A DNA stretch of 57,231 bases from Nocardiopsis sp. ATB16-24 (GTDB taxonomy: Bacteria; Actinomycetota; Actinomycetes; Streptosporangiales; Streptosporangiaceae), in contig NZ_JASCXJ010000026.1 of the NCBI RefSeq assembly GCF_030271535.1, positions 1 through 57,231 on the forward strand, given 5' to 3'. A program made the translations under genes and the position numbers. Shown piece by piece: positions 35,846 through 44,904 of the stretch. Numbering within the stretch: the stretch's first letter is position 1; the number at the start of each line of letters is the position of its first letter. The notes under the pieces are model-generated. The model was not told the DNA's origin and did not search any database. It worked only from the letters and a program-made list of their open reading frames with translations.

Positions 35846-35856
35846 ACCCGACAGAG

Positions 35857-35893
35857 CCCGGGGGCGGGCGGCGCAGCGCCGCCCGCCCCCGGG
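35857..35893 (+). terminator. Very strong terminator after the 8-codon ORF
   Basis: CCCGGGGGCGGGCGGCG (35857-35873) pairs perfectly with CGCCGCCCGCCCCCGGG (35877-35893), 17 bp with a CAG loop. It could also serve the convergent dynB gene, which ends at 35958. Confidence 0.75.
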
Positions 35894-35957
35894 TGGTCGG
35901 ACGGGGGACCTCCGGCATCGCGTCCGCCGTCGTCCCCCACCGCCGGACATCGTCCGC

Positions 35958-38354
35958 TCACTCCTTCGCCCTGGCGACCTCGTAGGCCACCCGGAAAGCC
36001 CGGTACCTGGCCAGTTCCGCCTCCATCGGCTCCACCACGCGCAGACCGGCGATCTCACGGACCCGGGCCTGGGCCGTTCTCTCCACGTCCTCACGGCGTT
36101 GGACCGCCGCGACCTCCACAAGGTTTCCGCACCCCACCCCCGTCAGCCACCCCACCAGCAGGGCCGCGGCCACCACGGCCCCGGAGTAGAGGGCGAACAT
36201 CGGGTCGTCGAAGGCGCGCATTCCGGTGATGCCGCCGCCGAGCCAGCTCACCAGGGACACGACCGTCCAGGCCAGGCCCACACCCGCGACCGTGAGCAGG
36301 GCGTACTGCGCGGCGCGGGCGACCCGCCACCACGACGGACTCAGATCGGGATCCCCGACCGCCGCGGTGACGGCCTCCCCCAGCTCGGCGGGGAGTTCGG
36401 GCACCGCACCACGCGCCGCGGCACGCAGCCGTCGGCGCCAGGGCGTCGGCATCCCCTCCGAGACCGCGTCGGCGGCCTCGCCCAGAGCGGTCTCCAGTTC
36501 GGCCTCGTGCGCGTCCACCGGACCGCTCACGCCGTCCTCCCCCGCCCGATGCAGGAAGTCGAGCTGGACCGCCGCGAGCGGGTCCTTGCGCAACCGCACC
36601 GCCCGACGCGCCACCGGCCAGCCGACCTGGCGTTTGCCCCTCCGGACGTCGTTGGTCTCGGTGACGTCGGCGACCGCGGAGACCCCGGCGGCGCCGGCCA
36701 GGCCCTCCTGGATACGGGTACGCACCTCGGCGGGGACCGTCGCGGGGATCTCGCCCTCCCCGTAGAACTCGCCGAAGGGCTCGATCACCTGCTCCAGGTC
36801 AGCGGCCAGCCGGTCCACCAGGGCGCGTCGCTCACGCACCGTCTCGGCGAGGAACCCGCGCAGCTCGGCGATGCCCTGGCCGGTGACCGTGGAGGTGGTG
36901 AGCACCCGCGGATGGACGCCCGACTCCGACTCCAACAGGCGACGCAGGTCGGTGAGCAACTCCTCCAGCTCGTCGGGTTCGACCTTGTCGACCTGGTTGA
37001 GGACGGCGACCGTGACCGCGCCGTGCCCGGCCATCTGGGCGAGGTAGCGGTGGTGCACCGCGGCGTCGGCGTACTTTTGCGGGTCGAGCACCCACACGAG
37101 CAGGTCGACCGAACCGATGAGGCGGTCCGCCTCGGCGGTGTGCATGCTGCGGACGGAGTCGTGGTCGGGCAGGTCGAGCAGGACCAGACCGGTCAGCTCC
37201 GAGTCGCTCGTGTCCAGGACGCTGGTGCGTGAGTGCCGGTAGCGGGTGGGGACCCCGAGCCATCCCAACAGGGCGTCGGCCCCCTCGTGCCCCCAGACGC
37301 AGGCGTGCGCCTTGGAGGTGGTGGGTCGGGTGACGCCCGTCTGGGACAGCTGTAGGCCGCACAAGGCGTTGAACAGCGAGGACTTTCCGCTTCCGGTGCC
37401 TCCGGCCAGGGCGACCACGGTGTGCTCGCCGGACAGGCGCAACCGCGCGCCCGCGTGGTCGAGCAGCTGCGCGGCCCGGGCGGTGAGCTCTTCGGGCAGG
37501 TCCTCCCGACCCAGCTCGGTGAGGGTGGCCAGCGAATCGAGGCGCTCGATCAGCTCGGCACGGGTGATGGTCCGCGTGGGTCGCCAGTCGTCGTGGGTGG
37601 TGGGGCGGTACTCCTCGTCCTCCCCGAGGTCGCTCGCGACCGTGTCCGAGCCCACCGCCCGGAAGGCCCCCGAGACGGCGGAGGGGCCGGGGACACGGCG
37701 GGGCAGCGGTTCGGGCTCCTCCCGCTCCTCGCCGGGCCTTCCGGCGTCGGCTTCGGCGGAAGCGGGCGAGGAGTCCTGCCTGTGGCGTCCGGTGTCCGGC
37801 GCCGGTCGACCGGGGGCCTGCCGGTCGACCGGCTTCTCGTCGGAGGTCGTGTCGGCCGCGGGCTCCTGCGACCGGGCCACGGCCGGAAAGGCGCCGGTGC
37901 TGCGCCCGGCGATCCGGGCGTCGTCGGCGGCCTCGGTGAGGCTGCCCACCCATCCGGCGAGACCGTCGGGGTCCTCCTGGTCGGTGCCACCGGCACGGCG
38001 GAGGCCTTCTCTCTCCGTGTTGGAGGGACGTGCGTGACGTCCGGAGCGCCGTGAGGGCGCGGGAGGGACGCCCCTGCCACCGGGAGCGGCGGCGCCGGAC
38101 GGGTCCGGGTAGCTCGCTATGCCGTCGTAGGCGGGTTCCTCGGTGTCCGCCGCGGACACGGTGTGCTCGGGGTGCTCGGGGACCGGCATGGTGTACCCAC
38201 GCCACGGCCCGCCCTCGGGACGCGTACGGCCACGGGTGTGCTCGTCGTTCCGGACGCCGGACTCCGGCTGTCCGCTCTCGCGGTCCACGCCGTCGGCGCC
38301 GGGGGGCGCGCCGGACTCCCCATGCGCCTGCGCGGGGTTCCACTGAGTCGTCAT
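35958..38354 (-). CDS. Dynamin-like GTPase with two transmembrane helices (DynB type)
   Basis: 798 aa. Residues 1-245 are disordered (Pro/Arg/Gly rich). The GTPase domain has G1 GGTGSGKSS (about 317-325), G3 DLPDHDS and G4 NQVDK. A helical middle is followed by two membrane helices (about 681-705 and 721-742). In Streptomyces DynA and DynB, which form an operon, bind FtsZ and stabilise sporulation septa, and DynB is the one with membrane helices; I assign DynB on that basis. The frame is open a further 119 codons upstream but that sequence is Arg-rich. Start at MTTQWNPAQAHG. Confidence 0.85.
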   Translation of the reverse strand: MTTQWNPAQAHGESGAPPGADGVDRESGQPESGVRNDEHTRGRTRPEGGPWRGYTMPVPEHPEHTVSAADTEEPAYDGIASYPDPSGAAAPGGRGVPPAPSRRSGRHARPSNTEREGLRRAGGTDQEDPDGLAGWVGSLTEAADDARIAGRSTGAFPAVARSQEPAADTTSDEKPVDRQAPGRPAPDTGRHRQDSSPASAEADAGRPGEEREEPEPLPRRVPGPSAVSGAFRAVGSDTVASDLGEDEEYRPTTHDDWRPTRTITRAELIERLDSLATLTELGREDLPEELTARAAQLLDHAGARLRLSGEHTVVALAGGTGSGKSSLFNALCGLQLSQTGVTRPTTSKAHACVWGHEGADALLGWLGVPTRYRHSRTSVLDTSDSELTGLVLLDLPDHDSVRSMHTAEADRLIGSVDLLVWVLDPQKYADAAVHHRYLAQMAGHGAVTVAVLNQVDKVEPDELEELLTDLRRLLESESGVHPRVLTTSTVTGQGIAELRGFLAETVRERRALVDRLAADLEQVIEPFGEFYGEGEIPATVPAEVRTRIQEGLAGAAGVSAVADVTETNDVRRGKRQVGWPVARRAVRLRKDPLAAVQLDFLHRAGEDGVSGPVDAHEAELETALGEAADAVSEGMPTPWRRRLRAAARGAVPELPAELGEAVTAAVGDPDLSPSWWRVARAAQYALLTVAGVGLAWTVVSLVSWLGGGITGMRAFDDPMFALYSGAVVAAALLVGWLTGVGCGNLVEVAAVQRREDVERTAQARVREIAGLRVVEPMEAELARYRAFRVAYEVARAKE

Positions 38355-38919
38355 CGGGTGTGCGGGGCGCACGCCCCCCGCCTTCACGCGGGAGGGAAGG
38401 CCCCTGCCTCCTTCTGCATGCTGTAGCCATGGCCGTCCGCCCGCTGCGGCAGGCGCGGATTCTTCCCTGAGGCCCCGACCGGGCGGTACGAGGTGTGGCG
38501 TGGTGAGTCCCGACCCCGCACGTGTCGCCGGGCGGCGCGTCGACGCGTCCCGGTGACGGCCCGGCCGTCCCCGCGGTCGGCCTGGAGGATGTGGCGGCCC
38601 CCGCGTCTCACCGCGCGGCCGGTGGACATCGTCGCAACGGTGCTCCCCGACCAGGGGGGACGCGTGTGCCGCAGTGCGGCGCCGTGGGCGTTCGGGGACG
38701 CACACGGGCACCGCGACAGGCGCGGGCGGTCCTCGCCCTTCACGGCGGACGCCGTCGACACGGGTTCGGGGACGGAGCGCCGGGAGGGCACGCCCTGGTG
38801 GGCCGTCGGTCCCCTGTGGAGCGTAGCCAACGGGTCACCTCCCCTGGACGTCGACTGGTATCGGTAACGGCGGGCCCCGCCACGGGGGACGAGGCCCCGG
38901 CCCACGTACGGAGGAGCCG
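38355..38919. other. 565-bp gap between the two dynamin genes
   Basis: In published Streptomyces the two genes are close together. Here 565 bp separates them. The only open frames are Arg/Ser-rich with no family look, including a 173-codon frame at 38905-38384. The region may hold a second promoter for dynB or an N-terminal extension of it. I see no hairpin that would end the upstream gene. Confidence 0.4.
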
Positions 38920-40806
38920 TTACTTCGCGATCTCAAGGTTGTACGTGGCCTGGTAGAGCTGGACCGCGCTGTCCTCGGACGGGATCCCGGCGGCGGCCAG
39001 GGCGCTGTCGAAGGGCACGCGCTCACGCTCGAGCAGCCCCAGGATGCGCTTGCCCAGATCGTCCCGCGCGGCCCCGCCGATACTACGCAGTGACTGGGCA
39101 CCGAACAGTCCCTTGAGCAGGCGTTGGGGCGAGGGACCGGAGCTCTCGGCCGCGTGGGCGCCGCCTCCCGAACGGGACCGTTCGTATCCGAGCAGGTCGA
39201 TGATCAGGACGAGGGCGACCACGTCGTGGTCGAAGGTGACGAAGCGTGCCACGGAGCGTTTGGTGGCCCCGCTGGCGGTGGTCATCTCGGCGACCCCACG
39301 CTGCCACTCGGCGATCTCCTGGCGGATCTGCTGCGCCAGCAGGCCGGTACCGGGCTGGTTGAGGGCCTTGGCCGCCAGTTCGCCCGCCCCCGGGATCTCC
39401 CTCCACCTCTGTTCGACCTCGTCGCCGGCGCGCTCGCAACTGGAGACCACCAGGGCCTCCAGGGCCTCGCGGATGGCGCGCTCCAGCGCACCGACCCGCT
39501 GGCTGCGCTCGGCCTGTTCCACACGTCCACCCCTGCGGGCCCGCCTACCGCGCATGCGCAGGCTCTTGGCCAGTTCTCCCCCGGCCGTCACCTCCTGCCA
39601 TCGCGCCAGCAGCGATCCACGCAGCAGGGAGCCGTCGCCCAGACCGGTCTCGATGCGGTGACGGGCGGTGGCGTAGGCGTCGTCCACCGCGGTGGCCAGG
39701 ATGCGGCCGGTCTCGATCTGCGATTCCACCTGGCGGGCCAGTTCGGGCACCCGGGTACGGAAGCTCTCGATGACACCGACGAAGGTCCGGCGAGAGACGC
39801 GGTCGCGTTGCTCGCTCTCGCCCGCGACCTCGGCCAGGTAGTCGCGGACGTGGTCGGCGACGTTGGAGGTGAAGCGCCCTCCCCGGATCTGGTCGGTCTC
39901 GGGGATGGCGAAGCGGGCGGCCGTCCCCAGCCCGTTGGCCTCCAACATGGCCCCGAAGTGGTCCAGCAGCTGACGCCGTCCCCGCCGTGGCACCCGGGAG
40001 AGCACCACGGCCAGGGAGGTGTCGCGGTCGCGGGCGACCTGGAGGAACTCCCACACGCGCGCGTCGGCGTAACGGGTGCTGGTGGTGACGAACACCCACA
40101 GGTCGGCGGCGTCGAGGAACTTGGCCGCGAACTCGTGGTGGGCCGCGACGGCGGAGTCGACGTCGGGTGTGTCGAGCAGGGCCACGCCCTGGGGCATGGC
40201 CTCGGTGGCGGCCAGCACCAGCATGCCGTCCTTGCCGGGCATCGCCAGTCCCTGCTGACGCACACGGGGCAGGGACGGGATGAACGACGACTCACCGAAC
40301 CAGTCGACGTCGGCGGGGTTGCAGGCCAGCACGGGACTGTTGGTGGTGGGACGACGCACGCCCGTGGTGGTGACCTGCTCCCCGACCAGGCTGTTGACCA
40401 GGGTGGACTTACCCGCCCCGGTGGACCCGGCGACCGCGATGAGCAGCGGGATGTCGGGGCGGCGCACACGAGGAAGGACGTAGTCGGAGAGCTGGGCGAG
40501 CACGTCGGCCTGGAGGGTGCGTCCCTCCTCCGCGCCGGGCAGGGCTTCGGCGAACTCCAGATCCCGGATCTGCCTGCGCAGCGTCTCCAGAACCTGTTCG
40601 AAACGGTTGTCGTCGGGGACGGGCGCCCGGTCCTCGGTCGGGCTCGCCGGGGTCGGCGCCAGGGGCCCTTGGAGGAAATCGGATCCCGATCGGGACGCGG
40701 TCCCCGGATCTTGGGCGGGCTGGTCGGAGGTGGCGGCCGGTCCGGTTCCGAACCGGTCCCGGGCACCGGAACCTGTGGTTCCCGGTACTGCCGACGGCCG
40801 GGTCAT
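38920..40806 (-). CDS. Dynamin-like GTPase without membrane helices (DynA type)
   Basis: 628 aa. Disordered 1-60, then GTPase domain with G1 AGSTGAGKST (about 126-135), G2 TTTGVRRPTTNSPV and G3 LLDTPDVDS (about 208-216). The G4 position reads VVLSRVPRRGRR, without the N/TKxD pattern, so guanine recognition may be altered or relocated. Long helical region follows. By analogy with Streptomyces DynA it would join DynB at the sporulation septum. One hydrophobic helix near residue 545 (VVALVLIIDLLGY) may touch the membrane. Confidence 0.85.
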   Translation of the reverse strand: MTRPSAVPGTTGSGARDRFGTGPAATSDQPAQDPGTASRSGSDFLQGPLAPTPASPTEDRAPVPDDNRFEQVLETLRRQIRDLEFAEALPGAEEGRTLQADVLAQLSDYVLPRVRRPDIPLLIAVAGSTGAGKSTLVNSLVGEQVTTTGVRRPTTNSPVLACNPADVDWFGESSFIPSLPRVRQQGLAMPGKDGMLVLAATEAMPQGVALLDTPDVDSAVAAHHEFAAKFLDAADLWVFVTTSTRYADARVWEFLQVARDRDTSLAVVLSRVPRRGRRQLLDHFGAMLEANGLGTAARFAIPETDQIRGGRFTSNVADHVRDYLAEVAGESEQRDRVSRRTFVGVIESFRTRVPELARQVESQIETGRILATAVDDAYATARHRIETGLGDGSLLRGSLLARWQEVTAGGELAKSLRMRGRRARRGGRVEQAERSQRVGALERAIREALEALVVSSCERAGDEVEQRWREIPGAGELAAKALNQPGTGLLAQQIRQEIAEWQRGVAEMTTASGATKRSVARFVTFDHDVVALVLIIDLLGYERSRSGGGAHAAESSGPSPQRLLKGLFGAQSLRSIGGAARDDLGKRILGLLERERVPFDSALAAAGIPSEDSAVQLYQATYNLEIAK

Positions 40807-40878
40807 GATCGGTGTGCCCTCCTCATCGGTGCTGACGGTCGCCCGCCGCGTGAACGACGTGTGCCGCGGGCGGCCGGC

Positions 40879-42159
40879 TCATTGGAGATCGCGCCCGGTC
40901 ACCAGTCGACGGGTCTCGAACTGGGTTCCCGTGTGCAGTATGTCAAGCTCCCGCGCTGTTTTGACCACTTCTCCGATGATCACCACCGCAGGGGGCCGCA
41001 CTTCGGCCGACCGGGCCGACGCGGCGATGGTGGACAGCGTACCCGTGACCGTCCGCTGCCCCGGCAGTGTGGCCTCCTGCACCACCGCGACGGGGGTGTC
41101 GGCGGAGCGTCCGTGGGAGACGAGGGCGTCGGCGACGGCCTCGAGGTGCCCCACTCCCATGAGGACAACGACGGTACCTCCCGCGCGGGCCAGTCCCGCC
41201 CAGTCGACCGTGGAACGCTCGTCCCCCGGCGGAACGTGCGCGGACACGATGTGCACGTCCTGGGCCACGCCTCGGTGCGTGGCGGGGATGCCCGCGCCGG
41301 CGGGAGCGGCCAGCGCGCTGGTCACGCCGGGGACGGCGATGACGGGGACCCCGGCGGCGACGCAGGCCGCCGCCTCCTCCCCACCGCGACCGAACAGGAA
41401 GGAGTCTCCGCCCTTGAGGCGCACGACGAACCTGCCCCGGCGGGCCCGGTCGATCAGGACGGCGTTGATGTCCTCCTGGCTCATGGAGCGGCCGTGGGGG
41501 ATCTTGGCCGCGTCGATGATCTCGACGTCGGGGGGAAGCCCGTCCAACAGGGAGGTGGGGGCGAGGCGGTCGACCACCACCACGTCGGCCTGGGAGAGCA
41601 GCTGCCGCCCCCGGACGGTGATCAGCCCCGGATCGCCGGGCCCGCCCCCGACCAGGGCGACACCGTTGAGACGTTCGCGCCCACGACGGGCGTCGAGCGT
41701 TCCGTCGGCGAGCCCGTCGACGACGGCGTCGCGCAGCCCCGCGGCGCGCCGGGGATCGCCCGAGGCGACGACCCCCACCGTGATCCCGCCCGCCGTGCCG
41801 CTGGCGGGCGTCCAGGCGGAGGAGGCGTGTCTGTCGTCGGCGCGCACACACCACACGCGTGCGCCCTCGGCCTCCTCGGCGACGGCGGCGTTGACCTCCG
41901 GGTCGTCGGTGGCGGTGTGCACGAGCCAGTAGGCGGGGGCCTGGGATCCGGCCACGTCACCGGGCGCGTAGGGACGCCGATGCCAGGTCAAACGCCCGGC
42001 CGAGGCGAGGTCCTCCAGCGCCGCGGACACCGTGGGAGAGACGAGGGTGACCCGTGCGCCGGCGTCGAGCAGGACGGGGATCCGGCGTTGGGCGACCCTG
42101 CCCCCGCCGACGACGAGAACATCACGGTCCTGCATGCGCAGACCAAGGAGATAGGTCAC
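40879..42159 (-). CDS. cysG: Sirohaem synthase / uroporphyrinogen-III C-methyltransferase (CysG type)
   Basis: 426 aa. N-terminal precorrin-2 dehydrogenase and ferrochelatase domain (about 1-155) with the NAD motif VLVVGGGRVAQRRI. C-terminal SUMT domain (about 165-410): ALVGGGPGDPGLITVRG, LKGGDSFLFGRGGEE, VPGVTSALAAPAGAGIPATHRG. It methylates uroporphyrinogen III to precorrin-2, the shared precursor of sirohaem and cobalamin. Fits its neighbour, the BluB-CobT fusion 192 bp upstream on the same strand. The two are separated by a terminator-like palindrome, so they are probably separate transcripts. Confidence 0.9.
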   Translation of the reverse strand: MTYLLGLRMQDRDVLVVGGGRVAQRRIPVLLDAGARVTLVSPTVSAALEDLASAGRLTWHRRPYAPGDVAGSQAPAYWLVHTATDDPEVNAAVAEEAEGARVWCVRADDRHASSAWTPASGTAGGITVGVVASGDPRRAAGLRDAVVDGLADGTLDARRGRERLNGVALVGGGPGDPGLITVRGRQLLSQADVVVVDRLAPTSLLDGLPPDVEIIDAAKIPHGRSMSQEDINAVLIDRARRGRFVVRLKGGDSFLFGRGGEEAAACVAAGVPVIAVPGVTSALAAPAGAGIPATHRGVAQDVHIVSAHVPPGDERSTVDWAGLARAGGTVVVLMGVGHLEAVADALVSHGRSADTPVAVVQEATLPGQRTVTGTLSTIAASARSAEVRPPAVVIIGEVVKTARELDILHTGTQFETRRLVTGRDLQ

Positions 42160-42325
42160 GGGCGCACCCCTTCGGTCGTCCGTAGCGTCCCCGGCGGCGG
42201 TGGCGGGGTGAGGGTGTCAAGGCATGCCGACGTCCGGTGGTGTCGGCGGTCGCTCCAGAGTACGCCGTCGGGCGGGTGTCGCCGTACGGTGGCCCGGCCC
42301 ACGCCGGGACCGGTGACGCTCAGGG

Positions 42326-42343
42326 CCGGTCCACGTGGACCGG
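42326..42343 (-). terminator. Palindrome after the BluB-CobT gene
   Basis: CCGGTCCACGTGGACCGG is an 18-bp perfect palindrome, 8 nt after the stop. The short stem (9 bp) makes this a moderate terminator candidate. Confidence 0.5.
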
Positions 42344-42351
42344 AGAGGTCG

Positions 42352-44601
42352 TCAGCGTGCGGTGGACACCCCCGCGTCGTCGAAGGTGGCGACGTCGCGC
42401 AGGACACGGGCCGCGCCCTGGAGCAGGGGCAGCGCCAGCAGCGCCCCGGTCCCCTCTCCCAGTCGCATCTCCAGGTCGACCAGGGGACGCAGACCCAGGT
42501 GCTCCAGGACCAGGCCGTGTCCGGGTTCGCTGGAGCGGTGCCCCGCGAAGCAGGCACCGACGGACTCCGGGGAGATCGCGGCCGCGACCAGGGCGGCCGC
42601 CCCCGCGGTGACCCCGTCCAGCAGGACGGGTACCCGCAGCGCGGCACCGCCGAGGACGAATCCGACCAGGGCGGCGTGTTCCAGCCCTCCCAGAGCGGCC
42701 AGGGTCCCGATCGGGTCGTCCGGATCGACCGGGTTCGCCGCCAGGGCCCTTCGCACCACGTCGACCTTGTGCGCGTACATGTCGTCGTCCACACCGGTGC
42801 CCCGGCCGGTCGCGTGAGCGGGGTCGGCTCCGGTGAAGGCGCACACCAGCGCGGCCGCCGGGGTGGTGTTGGCGATGCCCATGTCCCCGGTGACCAGGCA
42901 GCGGTTCCCCGCCGCGACCAGGTCGCGGGCGACCTCGATACCGCCTTCCAACGCCTGGAGTGCCTGTTCGCGGCCGAGTGCGGGGCCCTGTGTGAAGTCG
43001 GCGGTGCCGCGCGCGACCTTGCGGCCCACCAGGCCCGGGGCCGGGGGCAGGTCACCGGCCACGCCGACGTCGACCACGGTGACCTCGGCACCGACCTGGG
43101 CGGCGAAGGCGTTGACGACCGCGCCGCCCGACAGGAAGTTGCGCACCATCTGCGCGGTGACCTCCTGGGGCCAGGCCGTCACACCTTGGGCGTGGACCCC
43201 GTGGTCGCCGGCGAACACCGCGACGGCGGCGGGTTCGGGCATGGGCGGGGGACACTCACCGGCGAGTCCGGCGAGCCGGGCCGAGACCTCCTCCAGGACT
43301 CCGAGGGAGCCGGGGGGTTTGGTCATCCGGTCCTGCCGGGCCCTGGCCTGTTCCACCGCGCGGGTGTCCAGCGCTCCGATGGCGGTGATGGTCTCCTCCA
43401 GCAGACTCGTGGGCTCCTGGCCGGGCAGTCCTCGGCGACCGTAGCGGTCATGGTGCACCGTCCAGGACAGGGGGCGTTCCCGGGCCCGGGCGGAGAGGCC
43501 GGGTTCGGGGTCGGCGGGGAACTCCTCGACGTGACCGACGCACAGGTAGGCGACCACGTCCAGGTGGGAGGGGAGTTCGAGGGCGTCGGCGAGATCGCGC
43601 CCGTCGACGGAGGTGATCCGGCCCACGCCCAGGCCCTCGGCGCGCGCGGCGAGCCAGAGGTTCTCCACCGCGAGCGCCGCGGAGTGGGACGCGGCGGCGG
43701 GTCCGGCGTGGCGACCCGGGGTGCTCCACCCCCCGCGGGTGGGATCGACGGTGACGACGATGTTGAGCGGCGCCTCGAGGATCGCCCGGACCTCGAAGGC
43801 CGGGTCGAGGGGACCTCCTCCGGACGGGGCCCGGACGCGGTCCTGGAGGCCGCCTCCGACGAGGTCGCCGACGCGTGCGCGCACCCGGGGATCGTTGACC
43901 ACGAGGAAGTCCCAGGGCTGGGAGCGCCCGGCCCTGGGCGCCTGGTGGGCGGCCTCCAGGACGCGGGTGAGCACGTCGTGGGGGACCTCCTCGGAGCGGA
44001 AACCCGTCAGGACGTCGCGACTTTCACGCATGGCCCGGTAGACGGCGGCGCGTTCGGCCTCGCCGTAGGAGTGGTCGGGCCGGATCCCGCCCCCGAGGGG
44101 GGAGGCCGCGGACGCGGCCTCGGAGCCCGCGCCGGGTGGCACCGGCGCCCCCCGGTCAGCGGAGCGCGGTTCGGCGCGAGGCGCCGCTGCGTGGTGTGCG
44201 TGCATGTCCTGCTCTGCTCCGGCGGTCGCGGAACGGGGATCCGCGCCTCTGTGGTCGGTGCCCGCCGACGCCGCGTCGGGAGCGGTCCCCGGCGCCTCGG
44301 GGACGTCCTCGGCGGGCGCGTCATGGGCGGAGGGGGGCCCGGGTTCCACCGGGGAGGGGTCTTGCCCCGGCGTGGGGTCACCCGGGGGCGGGGAGTCGGT
44401 CCGTCTCCGGAACGGGTTGGCCGACGTGTCCTGCGCACGAGGCTGCCTGACCTCGGTACCGCGTCCGCTCTCGGGCAGGCCGTCGAGCAGACCTCCGAGG
44501 TAGGGCTGCTCGCCGGGGACGGTGCCGTCGTCGTGCCCACGGAAGGGTCGGTGTCCGTTCCCCTCGGCACGCCGGACGTCCTCGCGGTCATCCTTGCTCA
44601 T
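42352..44601 (-). CDS. BluB-CobT fusion: 5,6-dimethylbenzimidazole synthase and its phosphoribosyltransferase
   Basis: 749 aa in three parts. Residues 1-180 are disordered (Pro, Asp, Ala rich, with MHAHHAAAPR). About 183-390 is a flavin nitroreductase-fold domain of the BluB kind: EVPHDVLTRVLEAAHQAPRA, GRSQPWDFLVV, and ENLWLAARAEGLGVGRI. About 405-749 is CobT: MTKPPGSLGVLEEV, FAGDHGVHAQGVTAWP, VTGDMGIANTTPAAALV, and the catalytic Glu in LGEGTGALLAL (about E716). BluB cuts FMNH2 to 5,6-dimethylbenzimidazole and CobT activates that base to alpha-ribazole phosphate for cobalamin. Fusion could channel the product. Start ATG 44601 is chosen over GTG 44607 because GGGAG lies 7 nt from it. Confidence 0.9.
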   Translation of the reverse strand: MSKDDREDVRRAEGNGHRPFRGHDDGTVPGEQPYLGGLLDGLPESGRGTEVRQPRAQDTSANPFRRRTDSPPPGDPTPGQDPSPVEPGPPSAHDAPAEDVPEAPGTAPDAASAGTDHRGADPRSATAGAEQDMHAHHAAAPRAEPRSADRGAPVPPGAGSEAASAASPLGGGIRPDHSYGEAERAAVYRAMRESRDVLTGFRSEEVPHDVLTRVLEAAHQAPRAGRSQPWDFLVVNDPRVRARVGDLVGGGLQDRVRAPSGGGPLDPAFEVRAILEAPLNIVVTVDPTRGGWSTPGRHAGPAAASHSAALAVENLWLAARAEGLGVGRITSVDGRDLADALELPSHLDVVAYLCVGHVEEFPADPEPGLSARARERPLSWTVHHDRYGRRGLPGQEPTSLLEETITAIGALDTRAVEQARARQDRMTKPPGSLGVLEEVSARLAGLAGECPPPMPEPAAVAVFAGDHGVHAQGVTAWPQEVTAQMVRNFLSGGAVVNAFAAQVGAEVTVVDVGVAGDLPPAPGLVGRKVARGTADFTQGPALGREQALQALEGGIEVARDLVAAGNRCLVTGDMGIANTTPAAALVCAFTGADPAHATGRGTGVDDDMYAHKVDVVRRALAANPVDPDDPIGTLAALGGLEHAALVGFVLGGAALRVPVLLDGVTAGAAALVAAAISPESVGACFAGHRSSEPGHGLVLEHLGLRPLVDLEMRLGEGTGALLALPLLQGAARVLRDVATFDDAGVSTAR

Positions 44602-44904
44602 GCTCACTCTCCCGAAAGAGGTGTCTGGACAGGCCCGTGTGGTCTGGTTCGCCTGGTCAAGCGTAGTCCGTGGTCCTCATGAGGTTCACACGGCTCCCGC
44701 GACTGCGGGGCCCGGCCCTTCCGAGGACGCCCCTCATTCCCTTCGCCCGTCCTCCACCGTGCCGGCGGCCGAACGGGTCCGGGGAAGGCCGGTGAGGGTC
44801 CGTCGCCCCGCGTCCGGGGGGCCCATCGACCGGGTCGTCGGAAAGGCGGGCGCCCGACCGGAGAGCGGACGTATCGTGAGCGCAACCGGCCCGAGGGGGA
44901 AGGC
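44602..44904. other. Divergent region BluB-CobT / acetyltransferase
   Basis: 303 bp with no gene seen. It should hold two promoters. I looked for cobalamin-riboswitch landmarks and did not find a clear B12 box. Confidence 0.4.

Noticed and set aside
39124..44682. A 1852-codon open frame on the plus strand
   Set aside because: It is the reverse-complement shadow of the dynA-type, CysG and BluB-CobT genes; it lacks a family look and is Gly/Asp/Arg-rich, as expected from high-GC antisense frames.
44602..44904. Cobalamin riboswitch upstream of the BluB-CobT gene
   Set aside because: No clear B12 box or GCCACTG core seen on the minus strand.
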